A DNA stretch of 35,812 nt from assembly GCA_016840025.1 (NCBI GenBank), contig JAEOTF010000412.1:1-35812 (forward strand), written 5' to 3'. Below the pieces are notes generated by a model. It saw nothing but the letters and a program-made list of their open reading frames with translations. It searched no databases and was not told the DNA's origin. Shown here piece by piece: positions 15,557 through 25,500 of the stretch. This stretch comes from Candidatus Hodarchaeota archaeon. GTDB taxonomy: Archaea; Asgardarchaeota; Heimdallarchaeia; Hodarchaeales; YT1-039. The position numbers were made by a program, and so were the translations under genes. Every line of letters begins with the position of its first letter. The first letter of the stretch is position 1.

Positions 15557-17254
15557 TTAATCGAGTTCAATTTCAAAACGACATCTATCAGCGCCTGTAG
15601 AAGGGCATTCGGTTTCTCGAACACGGACATCTTCATCTAATACAAGATCAAGTCGACCGTGGATGAAGCCTGCTGTAAAATCACATAGAAGCTTTGGTGC
15701 TGACTTCTGTTCTTCTGAAGTTAATTCGGAGCCCAATACTGAGATATCGAGACCAGACGCGGCTGCGCATTCAAAAATATCGATAATTGCAGTCTCATCA
15801 TCAATAATTTCCGCCCGAGCTCCAGCCTGCATCCGAGCTAAGACTGTGGTGGGATGATTAAAATACGACTTAACTAACTTTATCCCATCCTCAAACTCGA
15901 GAGGAAGAGTTAGATCCTTTTTAGTAATGATTTCCATAATTGTAGTCTTATCTACACCCGCATGACCGAGGTGAGCACCAGCATAGTATAAAAGAGTTGA
16001 ATAGAACTCATCTGAAAATTTCAATGCATGTAAAGCTTGTTGAACTAAAGAAATGTGACACCAATCTCCTACTTTCGGTCTTAAAATATTTGTCATTAGC
16101 ATGCTTTGATACTGATTCTTTGATATCGTGGTTTGACAGGTTTCAAAATTCATTCGTCGTTCATCAGAAAGGAATTCACGTTCTTTAGCAACAGGAGGGC
16201 GATCTTCTCCAACAGCAACATGAAACTCACAATAATCTTTACCTAATCCCCAGCATTCTTTTTCAACTACTGCGACTTTGGTACCGAGCATAGCTCCAGT
16301 AATGCCGCTCATTTCTCCTGCTAAATAGTGACAAAGAGGTTCATTGAGACCTGATACATTAGAAGCAAAAGCAGAGTCTTTAATTCGAATAGAGGATTTT
16401 AAACCGCGAACTCTAGAAGCACGTGCGCCTGAAGCAAGAAAGGAAGGATAAGAAACTGCAGTTGCATTATAAAGACGAACAAGTCCTTTAACAATGGCTT
16501 TAAACATTCCCTTGGTCTCTGTCTTGTTGTAGATAGCGGGATTGTATTTGGTAATTAAGGAAGGGCCAAGACCAAATTGTCCCATCTTCTGTCCTGCAGA
16601 GTAAAGATATTCTCCTGCTTGGGGAGAGATGGCTAACATTGAGGTTACAATATTTTGAAGAACTCCAATATGAACATAATCACCGATTTGTGGTCTTAAT
16701 AGTAGAATATCTCCAGTTTCAAGATAACGAGATTTTTCACTGATGGTTAGCATAGATGTCTTCTGCTCAGTAATCTTGTGGATATCACCGCGCTCAATTC
16801 GGGCTTCTATAAGCTTATTAAAAAGAAAATTAAACATATCATTTGATTGGGTGGAAATTGCACCGAGACTTCCTCCAAAGGTAGTTCCAAAGCCCTCTAT
16901 CCCTCCTTTAGATTGCATTTGACCACCTACCATCTCAAATCCAACCCCTGCAGAGGTTTCTCCAAAAGCGGAGGATTCGAGGCCAGGTCCGAGTATTTCT
17001 GAAGCTTGGTATCCATCAAGAATCTTTCTACCGTTTATAAGAAGCGTTGGAATGGATAAAACATTATGTTTCTCTTTTAATTCAATGTGTTTGTCTGTGT
17101 CAATTATGGTTAGGGAAGCTAGATCCGAACCTCGGCGTAGGATGTCACCAAGAAGTTTTTCCACGGTTTTACAGGGGGGACACTTTTTTCCTTTAAATAA
17201 GACGATAGAGACAATGTCACTAGTTTCATCACTAGCTTCTAACATTTTATTCAC
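15557..17254 (-). CDS. Thioredoxin-like domain fused to two V4R domains
   Basis: A 565-residue fusion. Residues 13-90 are a thioredoxin or glutaredoxin-like domain with redox motif CPPC (25-28) and the cis-Pro region LSIPTLLING. A Gly-rich linker (95-135) follows. Residues about 188-347 and 392-562 are two V4R (4-vinyl reductase) domains, each starting with LRPxxGDxxHI and ending with the cysteine pair E-x-E/T-C-x(7)-C-x-F (C334/C342 and C550/C558). V4R domains bind small hydrophobic or heme-like ligands and occur in sensory and bacteriochlorophyll-related proteins. The fusion suggests a ligand sensor whose cysteines or partner disulfides are controlled by the CPPC site, which is inference. 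There is no signal peptide. The gene is isolated, with a 412-bp region upstream. Confidence 0.88.
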   Translation of the reverse strand: MNKMLEASDETSDIVSIVLFKGKKCPPCKTVEKLLGDILRRGSDLASLTIIDTDKHIELKEKHNVLSIPTLLINGRKILDGYQASEILGPGLESSAFGETSAGVGFEMVGGQMQSKGGIEGFGTTFGGSLGAISTQSNDMFNFLFNKLIEARIERGDIHKITEQKTSMLTISEKSRYLETGDILLLRPQIGDYVHIGVLQNIVTSMLAISPQAGEYLYSAGQKMGQFGLGPSLITKYNPAIYNKTETKGMFKAIVKGLVRLYNATAVSYPSFLASGARASRVRGLKSSIRIKDSAFASNVSGLNEPLCHYLAGEMSGITGAMLGTKVAVVEKECWGLGKDYCEFHVAVGEDRPPVAKEREFLSDERRMNFETCQTTISKNQYQSMLMTNILRPKVGDWCHISLVQQALHALKFSDEFYSTLLYYAGAHLGHAGVDKTTIMEIITKKDLTLPLEFEDGIKLVKSYFNHPTTVLARMQAGARAEIIDDETAIIDIFECAAASGLDISVLGSELTSEEQKSAPKLLCDFTAGFIHGRLDLVLDEDVRVRETECPSTGADRCRFEIELD

Positions 17255-17666
17255 TCACAATTCAAATAAATGAAGCATGGGAACTTCAGATGGATAGCTC
17301 ATTTCAGTAAATAAAAAGTTTCGGATGAAATATTGAATAATAGACATCTAAGATAATGGTGTGTTAATACGCATAATTAAGTACAGGACTAGATGGGGAA
17401 TTTCTTGAGAATTTGGCAATATAAATCGCTAATCTCTGAGAAAAAGTGAAATAATTACATGGATGAGTATTAAGAAGATATTTTGCATTAATATTAGAAA
17501 TAACCAAAATTTATCATAAGTGAGAGTCGACACTTCTTCAATTATAGCTGTTTATAAGTTTAAGGAAGGAAAAGTCAGTTTGTACACTAATCAATAAAAA
17601 TTCTAACCATTACTTTGAAATGATAGCTGATCTAATGATCAGCGATTTCATAGTCTTAGAATAAGC
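17255..17666. other. Intergenic region, 412 bp
   Basis: AT-rich sequence between the Trx-V4R gene start and the wHTH gene end, both on the minus strand. It should hold the promoter of the Trx-V4R gene. I see no open frame of note, no RNA gene and no clear TATA box close to 17254. Confidence 0.5.
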
Positions 17667-17972
17667 CTAAATAGTACATTCATAGTATACTTTGGGTCGT
17701 CCCGGCGTAGATCGCTTTTCAGGATACTTACGGACAACACCACGTAAAATTAAACGCGAGAGAGAATCGTACAGTGTACTCCGTGGAATATTAGTAATCT
17801 TAACCAACTCACTTCGCGTTAAAGGTTGTCTTTCATTAAGAGTGTGAAATACTACCTTATCAGTCCGATTAGCTAACAGATTACTGTCGAATCTTGAGTC
17901 TTCACGGCCTAAATCATCTTTTTTGACCGTTGCTTTCTCAAGTTTTTGTTGGGTCATAATTTTTTGTGACAT
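17667..17972 (-). CDS. Small winged-helix transcription regulator
   Basis: A protein of about 101 residues. After a basic, polar 35-residue N-terminus it is one winged-helix domain: VVFHTLNERQPLTRSELVKI, the recognition helix region TNIPRSTLYDSLSRLILRGV, then a wing with RSTPGRPKVYYEC. The layout matches TrmB/ArsR-like archaeal regulators. The C-terminal GRPKVYY wing closely parallels the regulator at 31689. The longest frame begins at GTG 17981, but a TATA box at 17996-18003 lies 27 bases before the ATG at 17972, so transcription from it would give a leaderless mRNA beginning at that ATG. No ligand domain is attached. The target genes are unknown. Confidence 0.82.
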   Translation of the reverse strand: MSQKIMTQQKLEKATVKKDDLGREDSRFDSNLLANRTDKVVFHTLNERQPLTRSELVKITNIPRSTLYDSLSRLILRGVVRKYPEKRSTPGRPKVYYECTI

Positions 17973-17984
17973 TGCCTTCACAAC

Positions 17985-18003
17985 TATTTATATGCTATTT
18001 ATA
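17985..18003 (-). promoter_or_regulatory. Tandem TATA boxes of the small wHTH gene
   Basis: On the minus strand TATAAATA occurs twice, at 18003-17996 and 17992-17985. The distal copy has AAG just upstream and is centred 27 bases before ATG 17972, the normal distance to an archaeal transcription start, implying a leaderless message. Confidence 0.6.
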
Positions 18004-18378
18004 CTTAAACCCTTCCTTTTCCTTATAAAAAACAACATAACATTCAGATCATGCTCTAAATCATTCAAAGATCATTAAAAGAACAATAGTAAAGTGTTAG
18101 CTATGTGTTATCTACGTGGTAGAATATAGTCGAAATATCATAAGATCAATAAAAAATGCATACACGATCGCTGAAGTTATTCGAAAAACCATTTAAGACC
18201 GACTAACCTCTATAAGCAAAGAAGTAATTCTAAGAAAGAGGGATGAAAAATTTTAATCATAATTGTCGGTTAATCATTAGCTGATTTGGCTTTTGTCGAG
18301 AATAAGAAATTGTACGCTAAGTTCTTGTTACCACATAATATGTGGCATATCATTGGATAATTTAGAACAAATAAGGCT

Positions 18379-18410
18379 AAAAAAGAGAAAAAAGGGAAAA
18401 AAAGAATAAA
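18379..18410 (-). terminator. T-tract terminator of the membrane protein gene
   Basis: Directly after the stop of the minus-strand gene 18413-18913, the minus strand carries several runs of five to seven T separated by one to three other bases. Oligo-T tracts end transcription in archaea. Confidence 0.6.
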
Positions 18411-18412
18411 AG

Positions 18413-18913
18413 TCAGTAATGTTTAGTGTAAATCCACCAACCTACCAGAAGACATCCGATCCAACCAAATGGAATGGGGAGATAATCCATATCACTATAA
18501 ACTTCAATGTATGCTAATAGCTGGATGACCGCCATTAAAATACCGCAAAGCATTAGGGTAATACCAGCAACCTCACGTTGTTCTATGAAGTTACAAACCA
18601 GACTTAGCACTGCAAACGCTAATGCTAAGATCCAACAAAGCATCATAATTTGCGAATAAGTATCGTCAACACCTGCCAATCCAGCCCAATTTTCAGATTC
18701 TAGGTAAGAATCAGGTAAAATTTCCAGTAGAAAAGTAATAAATCGAGTATCACCAGAAAATGTAGCAAGAACTGGATTCACCAGGTAAAGCAAAGCATAC
18801 ATAGGCAGACTAAATGTCAAAGAAATAATATCATCTGTTCCCAAATCAAAGTTAAGAAAAGCGAATGCGGGTATGAGGATCACGATAAGACTTTCTTTAA
18901 ATCGGAATGTCAA
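18413..18913 (-). CDS. Multi-spanning membrane protein of unknown function
   Basis: A 166-residue hydrophobic protein with about five membrane segments: SLIVILIPAFAFLNF, SLPMYALLYLVNPVLATF, IMMLCWILALAFAVLSLVCN, GITLMLCGILMAVIQLLAYI and IPFGWIGCLLVGWWIYTKHY. The loop between the second and third (FITFLLEILPDSYLESENWA) is the largest soluble part. It starts at TTG 18913 after GGAGTGAAAGGA. A T-tract terminator follows. No charged residues of a transporter type are conserved in a way I recognise, and there is no operon partner. Confidence 0.7.
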   Translation of the reverse strand: MTFRFKESLIVILIPAFAFLNFDLGTDDIISLTFSLPMYALLYLVNPVLATFSGDTRFITFLLEILPDSYLESENWAGLAGVDDTYSQIMMLCWILALAFAVLSLVCNFIEQREVAGITLMLCGILMAVIQLLAYIEVYSDMDYLPIPFGWIGCLLVGWWIYTKHY

Positions 18914-19280
18914 ATCCTTTCACTCCTAACGGAAAAAAGTTAATCAAAATAAGGCTAAGAATTGTTTTTAAAAATATAGTGAAGAAAAATGTAGTCGCAT
19001 GTATCAGATGGATTCAGATGAAGATAATATCTGCATAAAATAGGATGAAGATAATTCAGAAGGGTCCCTCATTTCACTTTTAAAGGGATCTTCTCGAGCT
19101 TTATAAAGGAAAAGGCGTAGGATAGCCTATGCCGCATGGTACCTGTGATCTAATCATTTGACTACATTGACTATATGTGAAGACATATTTACTAACCTAT
19201 AAGTCTATAAAAGGAGCCTAGGTTGCTTTATTAAATTGAAAGTCAAATCCCAGTTATCTAGAACATTAATGCTCATTTAT
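18914..19280. other. Intergenic region, 367 bp, with a small hairpin
   Basis: A perfect palindromic TATA-like CTTTATAAAG (19099-19108) is followed by a hairpin with arms GGCGTAGG (19114-19121) and CCTATGCC (19126-19133), one G-T pair and a four-base loop. A second TATA-like sequence lies at about 19205. No protein frame fits. A short RNA gene is possible but unproven. Confidence 0.35.
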
Positions 19281-22181
19281 TTAAATTTTCTCAATTCTTT
19301 GAGTGATTTCTTCTATGCACCTTTCCAATACGTCAACACGTTCGGGATAGAGAATGTTTAAACTTTTTCGAAGCACAGATAGGAAATCATTATAATTTTT
19401 TTCAAACTGATGACGAACATAGGTTAGAATAGTTGAGGAAAGGGGACCAGGTTTCCATGTATCGAGAATAAAGGGGAGTTTTAATGATATAATGATTTTA
19501 TTACCTTTTAGAGTAGCTAATACGTCCTCTCCCACGATCTTTGAGAACTGAGACAGGTCAGAGTGTGCATCCTTTGGAATAGTACCGATTTCAAGATAGA
19601 AGTTGTTAGCTTCCTGAAAAATCGCAGGATCTTCATTAAAATAGGATTTTTTTATTTCTTGAAGGGGAAATTGAATAATTTCATCGTATAGTGTTCTTTG
19701 AGAGTACTGAGAAAGCCTGGCTCGCAAATTAGATATTATTGACTCTTCTTCTCTACTAGTTGTCGCAATAATATCTTTTAACATATTTGAAACTTCACCG
19801 TAGGCAAGCATCTGGATAGCATGATCTTCTGTAGAGCGGAAAAGACGACGAAGGATTCTTGTTGCGAAATAGAGATGAGGAATCTCAAAGAGATCCCCAA
19901 CTATTGGATCCAAGCTAATTTGACGAAGTGTACGTTCTGTTATAGTAAGTGTGTCTAATGGTGTTACTATCGAATAACCTTCTTCAATAGTCGAGGTCTT
20001 GAAAGCGTAAAAACGGGCCTCAGATATTACTTTGCTTAAATCACGCTCAGCTCGGTTGATTTCCCGTTCCAATTTCTGGAATAGTCCTTTTTGTTCTTTC
20101 TCTAATTTATCATCAATTTTCTCTTTAACTGAAATAAATATTGGTTGTATCTTAGAAAGAGAAGTTTTATATTTTTGAATCTGTTTTTCTAAATGATCTT
20201 GCTTTTTTTTACGGGCTAAAACCTGTTTACGCGCTTTAAAAATAGGATTTACTACCTTTACTAATTCCTTTATTGCATCATAATAGGCTTTTTTGACGTC
20301 ATTATAAAAGTCACTTTCAATTTTGCTGCCTAATTTAGATTTGATTGGTTTAAGAGAAGCAAATTCAATTGGGGCAATTTCTACGGGTGATTTTTTGAGA
20401 GGATTGTCAAAAAACTCGGTTAGAGTAGTTTGAAGTTCTGTGATTTGAAAAAGAGCCCTTTCAAATTCTTGTTTTATGATTTTTACATTATAAGAAATAA
20501 CGGTTTTTTGTTGTGTCTCACAAGCTTCCAATACTCGTTGAGGAGAATACCAAAAATAACTTTTTTTCTCAGAAGACCAAGAATCAGTGTGTGTAAGTTT
20601 GTCTCGACCAGCACTTTCAAGATCAGTAGCAAGAGGGATATTATCTTGAGGAGAAAATACATCCCAATTTCGTTTACAGAGAAAGTTGATTATTTGTAAG
20701 GCTACATAAGACCATTGAGCACCACGTCCAATATCCGATAATATTCTCGCAAATTCATAAGGAACAGAGCCTAGGCCTTTTTGTTTAGAAATAAATGCAT
20801 TATTAACTAAATAGCTGAAAGAACGAGTAGTAGCGAGTTCAAGAGAATCAATTAGCGTTTTTGCATCTCCCATTGTCTGCAATGAAAATACTATCTCTTT
20901 TTTACCCTTAAACTCTGATTTATAAGCTTTTAAATTCGCTAGAATAGAATCTTTCTGACTTTCAGGAACTTCAAGTTTTTTGATAACAACTTCCATTTTT
21001 GTTTTGTGAACTTTTGATAAATCATTGAGCATCCAAGAGATAAAAAGCCATCCTGGATCAGTAAGGCCAAGTGTAAAGCTGCCAGTAAATGATCTGATGA
21101 ATACACCCGTCAATTGCCCTGATGGGCTTGTATCCATGATTTTTTCGCCGATTTTTGACAGGATACCACCCTTGTCATATTCAAAAATGATTTTTGCGGT
21201 AATTTCCTCTACTATTGTGTTTAGATTATCAGAACGAACAGTAAGAGATGGATTAGCTAGGACTAATAGAGGATGATTCCGTAAGACATGGCGTAGGACC
21301 CTTTTCTGTAAGGAGTCTCGGAGATCTCCTTTTTTCTCTCTAATATCAGCTTTTCCGAATGTGGACAGTATATCACTCATCTGTTGTTCTATCAAATCGT
21401 TAGAGACGTTTCTAAGCATAGTAATAGCAGTTTGGGAGATTTTTTCAACCGATATATGCACTAATTGACTAATTTCTTCTAGAATTTTCTTAGGACGTCC
21501 AAAGAGTATAGCAACAGTGGGATTGTCTTCTAGAATTGAATTAAAAATGTCAGTAGTAAATCTATTTAGATAATCCTTCCTTTTTTCTTGAATTGATTTC
21601 AAAGAAGTCTGTTGGGAAATAGCACGGAGTGCCTCAGAGAATTCATAGGAAATAAGGGCACTTTTTACTTTATCTTGACAAAATTGAATCAAACGTTCGT
21701 TTTTTGCAGGGATTTTTTTATATTTCTTCCTGAGTCTTTCTGTCATTTGAATAAACGGATCAGCCACAGTAGGGATTTCAATTTGATCTAAAGACGTTTC
21801 ATTATAGGCATCCGAATTCATTATATGTTCAGATAGCTCAATAACCAAATCACGAGAAAATGAAATCATTTCTTGGGGAATATCAGCACCAGTTCGTGAA
21901 ACAAGGAGAAATTGAGCGATAGCAGAGACCTTTTTATTCCTTTTGTTCACTGTGACACTAAATCGACCTACCTTGGAAGTTTTCCCCCCTCCAATGAAAG
22001 ATTCGGTATCTGCGCCTATTTCAGAGGTAAACATTGCTTGCATAGCGGTCACTCCCCCTGTAAAGACTTGCTCATCTACTTCAGAGCGAAGTCCAGGTAC
22101 ACCTAGAGACATAATGCTAAGACCAGTCTCAGTAGCGAGCGAAAACCAAGATTGAATGTCCCATTGATCCAATTGATACAC
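19281..22181 (-). CDS. 966-residue protein with N-terminal longin-like domain and long helical region
   Basis: Residues about 8-120 (SWFSLATETGLSIMSLGVPG, EVDEQVFTGGVTAMQAMFTS, SVTVNKRNKKVSAIAQFLLV, then a helix EMISFSRDLVIELSEHIM) follow the pattern of longin/roadblock-like sensor domains seen in many Asgard proteins: an opening strand pair, a helix with E-x-x-x-G-G-x-x-A-x-x-x-M, two strands and a closing helix. The other 840 residues are mostly helical, with Lys/Glu-rich coiled coil at about 640-740 (KKKQDHLEKQIQKYKTSLSK). There are no membrane segments and no NTPase motif. The start is GTG 22181, or TTG three codons later with AGGTG upstream. Known longin and roadblock domains bind small GTPases, so a scaffold or GTPase regulator is a reasonable inference. 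I know no described family with this arrangement. Confidence 0.75.
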   Translation of the reverse strand: MYQLDQWDIQSWFSLATETGLSIMSLGVPGLRSEVDEQVFTGGVTAMQAMFTSEIGADTESFIGGGKTSKVGRFSVTVNKRNKKVSAIAQFLLVSRTGADIPQEMISFSRDLVIELSEHIMNSDAYNETSLDQIEIPTVADPFIQMTERLRKKYKKIPAKNERLIQFCQDKVKSALISYEFSEALRAISQQTSLKSIQEKRKDYLNRFTTDIFNSILEDNPTVAILFGRPKKILEEISQLVHISVEKISQTAITMLRNVSNDLIEQQMSDILSTFGKADIREKKGDLRDSLQKRVLRHVLRNHPLLVLANPSLTVRSDNLNTIVEEITAKIIFEYDKGGILSKIGEKIMDTSPSGQLTGVFIRSFTGSFTLGLTDPGWLFISWMLNDLSKVHKTKMEVVIKKLEVPESQKDSILANLKAYKSEFKGKKEIVFSLQTMGDAKTLIDSLELATTRSFSYLVNNAFISKQKGLGSVPYEFARILSDIGRGAQWSYVALQIINFLCKRNWDVFSPQDNIPLATDLESAGRDKLTHTDSWSSEKKSYFWYSPQRVLEACETQQKTVISYNVKIIKQEFERALFQITELQTTLTEFFDNPLKKSPVEIAPIEFASLKPIKSKLGSKIESDFYNDVKKAYYDAIKELVKVVNPIFKARKQVLARKKKQDHLEKQIQKYKTSLSKIQPIFISVKEKIDDKLEKEQKGLFQKLEREINRAERDLSKVISEARFYAFKTSTIEEGYSIVTPLDTLTITERTLRQISLDPIVGDLFEIPHLYFATRILRRLFRSTEDHAIQMLAYGEVSNMLKDIIATTSREEESIISNLRARLSQYSQRTLYDEIIQFPLQEIKKSYFNEDPAIFQEANNFYLEIGTIPKDAHSDLSQFSKIVGEDVLATLKGNKIIISLKLPFILDTWKPGPLSSTILTYVRHQFEKNYNDFLSVLRKSLNILYPERVDVLERCIEEITQRIEKI

Positions 22182-22531
22182 CTAAACTCATGACGCTAGC
22201 TCAAATAGTCTACTTTGCATACTCAATGGCATATTTTTTTTGTTAAATGATTCACTTCATCCATTTAGCAGCTAAATTTTTACTTATTTTTTAAATATTT
22301 TAAATCTAAATGATTTTTTAAAAAAAACCTTTACTGCAGGATATGGATCAATTCAGATGGTTGATAATAGTTTTAACAGTTTAAAGTGATAATTAACGTC
22401 ACAAAACCCTGAAATCTAGCTAAATGTCGCAAAACCAATAATTTTAAACTTAAGAGAGATGATTTTGTTAATCAGATAAGGTATATAAGCTGGTAGAAAT
22501 TGCTATTTTCATATAATCTCCAAAGGAGTTA
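22182..22531. promoter_or_regulatory. Divergent promoter region, 350 bp
   Basis: It separates the divergent longin-like and subtilase genes. It contains a very AT-rich part (22260-22330), a direct repeat GTC(A/G)CAAAACC at 22398-22408 and 22426-22436, and the subtilase TATA box at 22481-22489. The repeat could bind a regulator. Confidence 0.45.
22481..22489 (+). promoter_or_regulatory. TATA box of the subtilase gene
   Basis: GTATATAAG lies about 45 bases before ATG 22532. Initiation about 25 bases downstream would leave a leader of roughly 20 bases that carries AAAGGAG (22522-22528). Confidence 0.65.
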
Positions 22532-25500
22532 ATGTTGTCAAAAACTCACCCGCAATCACGCAAAAAAGCAAGTGGGAGTTACATAAAAACAAAGATGGTT
22601 GAGGGAATATTATTTCTTTTACCTCTTACTATGTTAATTCTTATCTTTTTAGCTCCACCTAATTCCACTCAAGATTCGACAACTTTTCAAGATAGTAAGG
22701 GTATTTGGACTCTTAAAGACGGTACAAAAATGAGTTTTGCGATTAAGAAGCATGTTTCTCCTGTTCCAAATTCTTATTCTTCTGACTATGATAGTGGTTC
22801 TCTTATCGAAGCTGAAGGAAAATTTGTGTTTAATTTAGATTCTCAATATATTACACAGGAATTTATTTGTAATAATTGGATTTCAGAGGAGGAAGAAGTC
22901 TTCTTAAATGATAATGGAGTTAAATTAGACATCAACATTGGTTATATCAATAAAATTAGTTGTTGGATTCTAAATACAGAAGAGAAACTTTTTAGCATCT
23001 TTAAAATTCAATATTCAGATTTAAATTATGGATTGCATGATATTGAAAAGAGTTACCACTTTGTTGACCTTGGAATCACTTCAGAAAGTCCAGTTGATTT
23101 TGAATTATCAATCTGGCGGGAACAAGAAGAATTAACAGCAGAAGGACGTATTTTACTACAAAGTTATGCGGAATATTTGGAAATTCAAGCAAATGAAATG
23201 TTAGACAATAGTATTAACGAAGAAAACCAGATTCCTAATCAGATTGATCTTGAAGATGCTAAAAGAGGATTTTATTCGCGGGACGATAGGGATCAAAATA
23301 GAATCAACGATTATCTTGATGCGAAAATAAGGGCAGGCACAACGAATTCCGAAGTAAAAATTATTATAGCAACAGAATATGGAAAATTGGATAATGTGGA
23401 AGAATGTTTAGAGGCAGTTGGCGGGACAATTGGAAGAATCTTTGACCCAACATATGGAGAAGGGTTTTATGGTCTTGCAGCCTCTATTGCTTCAGATAAA
23501 ATTGTTGATTTTGTCCAATGTCCCTACATTGAGCTAGTAGAGGAAGACGCCCAAGCAATCTATCACGCAGATGTAGCTACTCAACTTACTCAACTTAGAA
23601 CTTTCGTTTGGGATAATTTAACCTATACTGGCGATGGTAATAACTCGATTGCGATCATAGATTCAGGATTAGACGATTCCCACCCAATGATAAATGGTTT
23701 CGAAGATGCGGCAACAAATTCTTCAGTATGGAATGATCCTGATGTTAAAATTGTCGGATGGTCAGATATAAAACATTCAACAACATCTCCAGAGGACTAT
23801 CATGGGCATGGGAGCCATTGTGGAGGAATAGCCGCAGGGTTTCCATATAATTCAACAATTTCTACTTCAGATGATCGGATAAAAACTACCCACAGCTATT
23901 CCTACCAAACTACATCCGATTATACAGATGTCTATATTCCATATTACATCGATGTAAAAGCAAGTGGAACAATCGAAATTTCTTATAACTGGGCAGACAA
24001 CAGTGATAGTGGTGCTTCTGCTGGGGGAACTAAACTTTACCTTTATGATCCTGGTGGTGCAATTATAGCCCAAGACACTGACGGCAGTAATCCAATGACA
24101 GTCTCAAAAACTATTACAGAAACAGGATTGTACAAAGTTGGATGTCTCTGGTCTTCTAATGGGAATACCTTTCCCGTGAGGTATGCCAGGATTGCTGTTT
24201 CTGCAGTTAATAAATATCCATATGAAGACCTTGGCGATGATCACGCAAGATTTTCGGGCGTTGCACCCGATACTAGACTCGTGGGAGTTAAAGTGATGGA
24301 TAGAGCAGGATATTCGTACGTTGATGCAAGTGATACTATCGCAGGTGTCAATTGGGTTACTGTGAATGCAGAAACATATCATATCACCATAGCCTCAATG
24401 TCACTGGGCTATGGTGAAACAAAAAGCTCATTAGACACAGCGCTTACTAGTATGTTCAATAAAGGTGTTCTACCTATCATTTCAGCTGGAAATGATGGGC
24501 AGGGTAGTGGAAACCAAATCTATTCGCCCTGTATAGATGAAGCAATTATAGTTGCGGCATCAACTGATAATGATACAATCACTGATTATAGTTCGGAAGG
24601 TCCAGGAATAGCTCCTAACACTAACAAGCCCGATATTGCAGCACCAGGAGGGTATTCTAGTGAAGGGGCTTATTTATCTGTTGATACGAATAATGCAGAT
24701 GCAAATAATGGATTAGACCAAACAGCTACACCAGGATACGCAGATCAACAAGGTAACGATTTAGCTCCCATGCAAGGCACAAGCATGGCATGTCCCCACG
24801 TTGCAGGAATAGCGTCATTAGTAGTAGAAGCGATGGGAGGACAAGCTGCATGGGAATATGATGATACGAGTAGAGCGAAAAAGGTAAAACAGCTCATTTT
24901 AATGTCAGGTGTTGAAATCTATAGTGTAGATCGTGGTGCAAAAGATTTAGTAGAAGGATTTGGACGAGTAAATGCGGATGCTGCTCTAGAAGCATGTACC
25001 AAATCTTATACGATTAACAGTACTGAAACTGGAACTTTAAGTGGTAGTCAATTTGGTAAAAAGGTATGGGCACGGAATATATCGCTTAGCGGTGGCAAAA
25101 CCTATTCTTTCTACCTTGATGTCCCTGAGGGAATGGATTATGACATTTTCTTATATAATGGTACTCCTAATACCTATGGTGAACCCGTTTTATTGGATAT
25201 GTCAATCAATCCTATTGCAGGTGGAGATGAAGTGTTTACTTTTACCGCTTCAACTTCAGGATATCATTATATTGCTGTTAAATATGTTTCTGGCAATGAT
25301 AGTGGGCAGTTTACCTTAAAATCAGAATCAGGGAGCGATTACCCCTCTATATCAATAAGTAATCCCACAGAAGACAGCACTAAGAGCGGAGAGTTAACCA
25401 TTCAAATCTCTGCATCTGCTGTTAGTGCCACAGTTAGTAGTGTTCAACTTATGTGGGCAGAAGATGCATGGGTACCCGCGTCCCATATTAGCGGATCAAA

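Larger units (their letters stand above)
17982..18412. other. Intergenic region, about 430 bp
   Basis: It contains the promoter of the small wHTH gene at one end and an A-rich stretch (a T-tract terminator on the minus strand) at the other. Between them I see AT-rich sequence with no convincing frame or RNA gene. Confidence 0.5.

Noticed and set aside
23867..24382. Minus-strand Cys/Ile-rich frames inside the subtilase gene
   Set aside because: They lie wholly inside a long gene with intact catalytic motifs and show low-complexity shadow composition.
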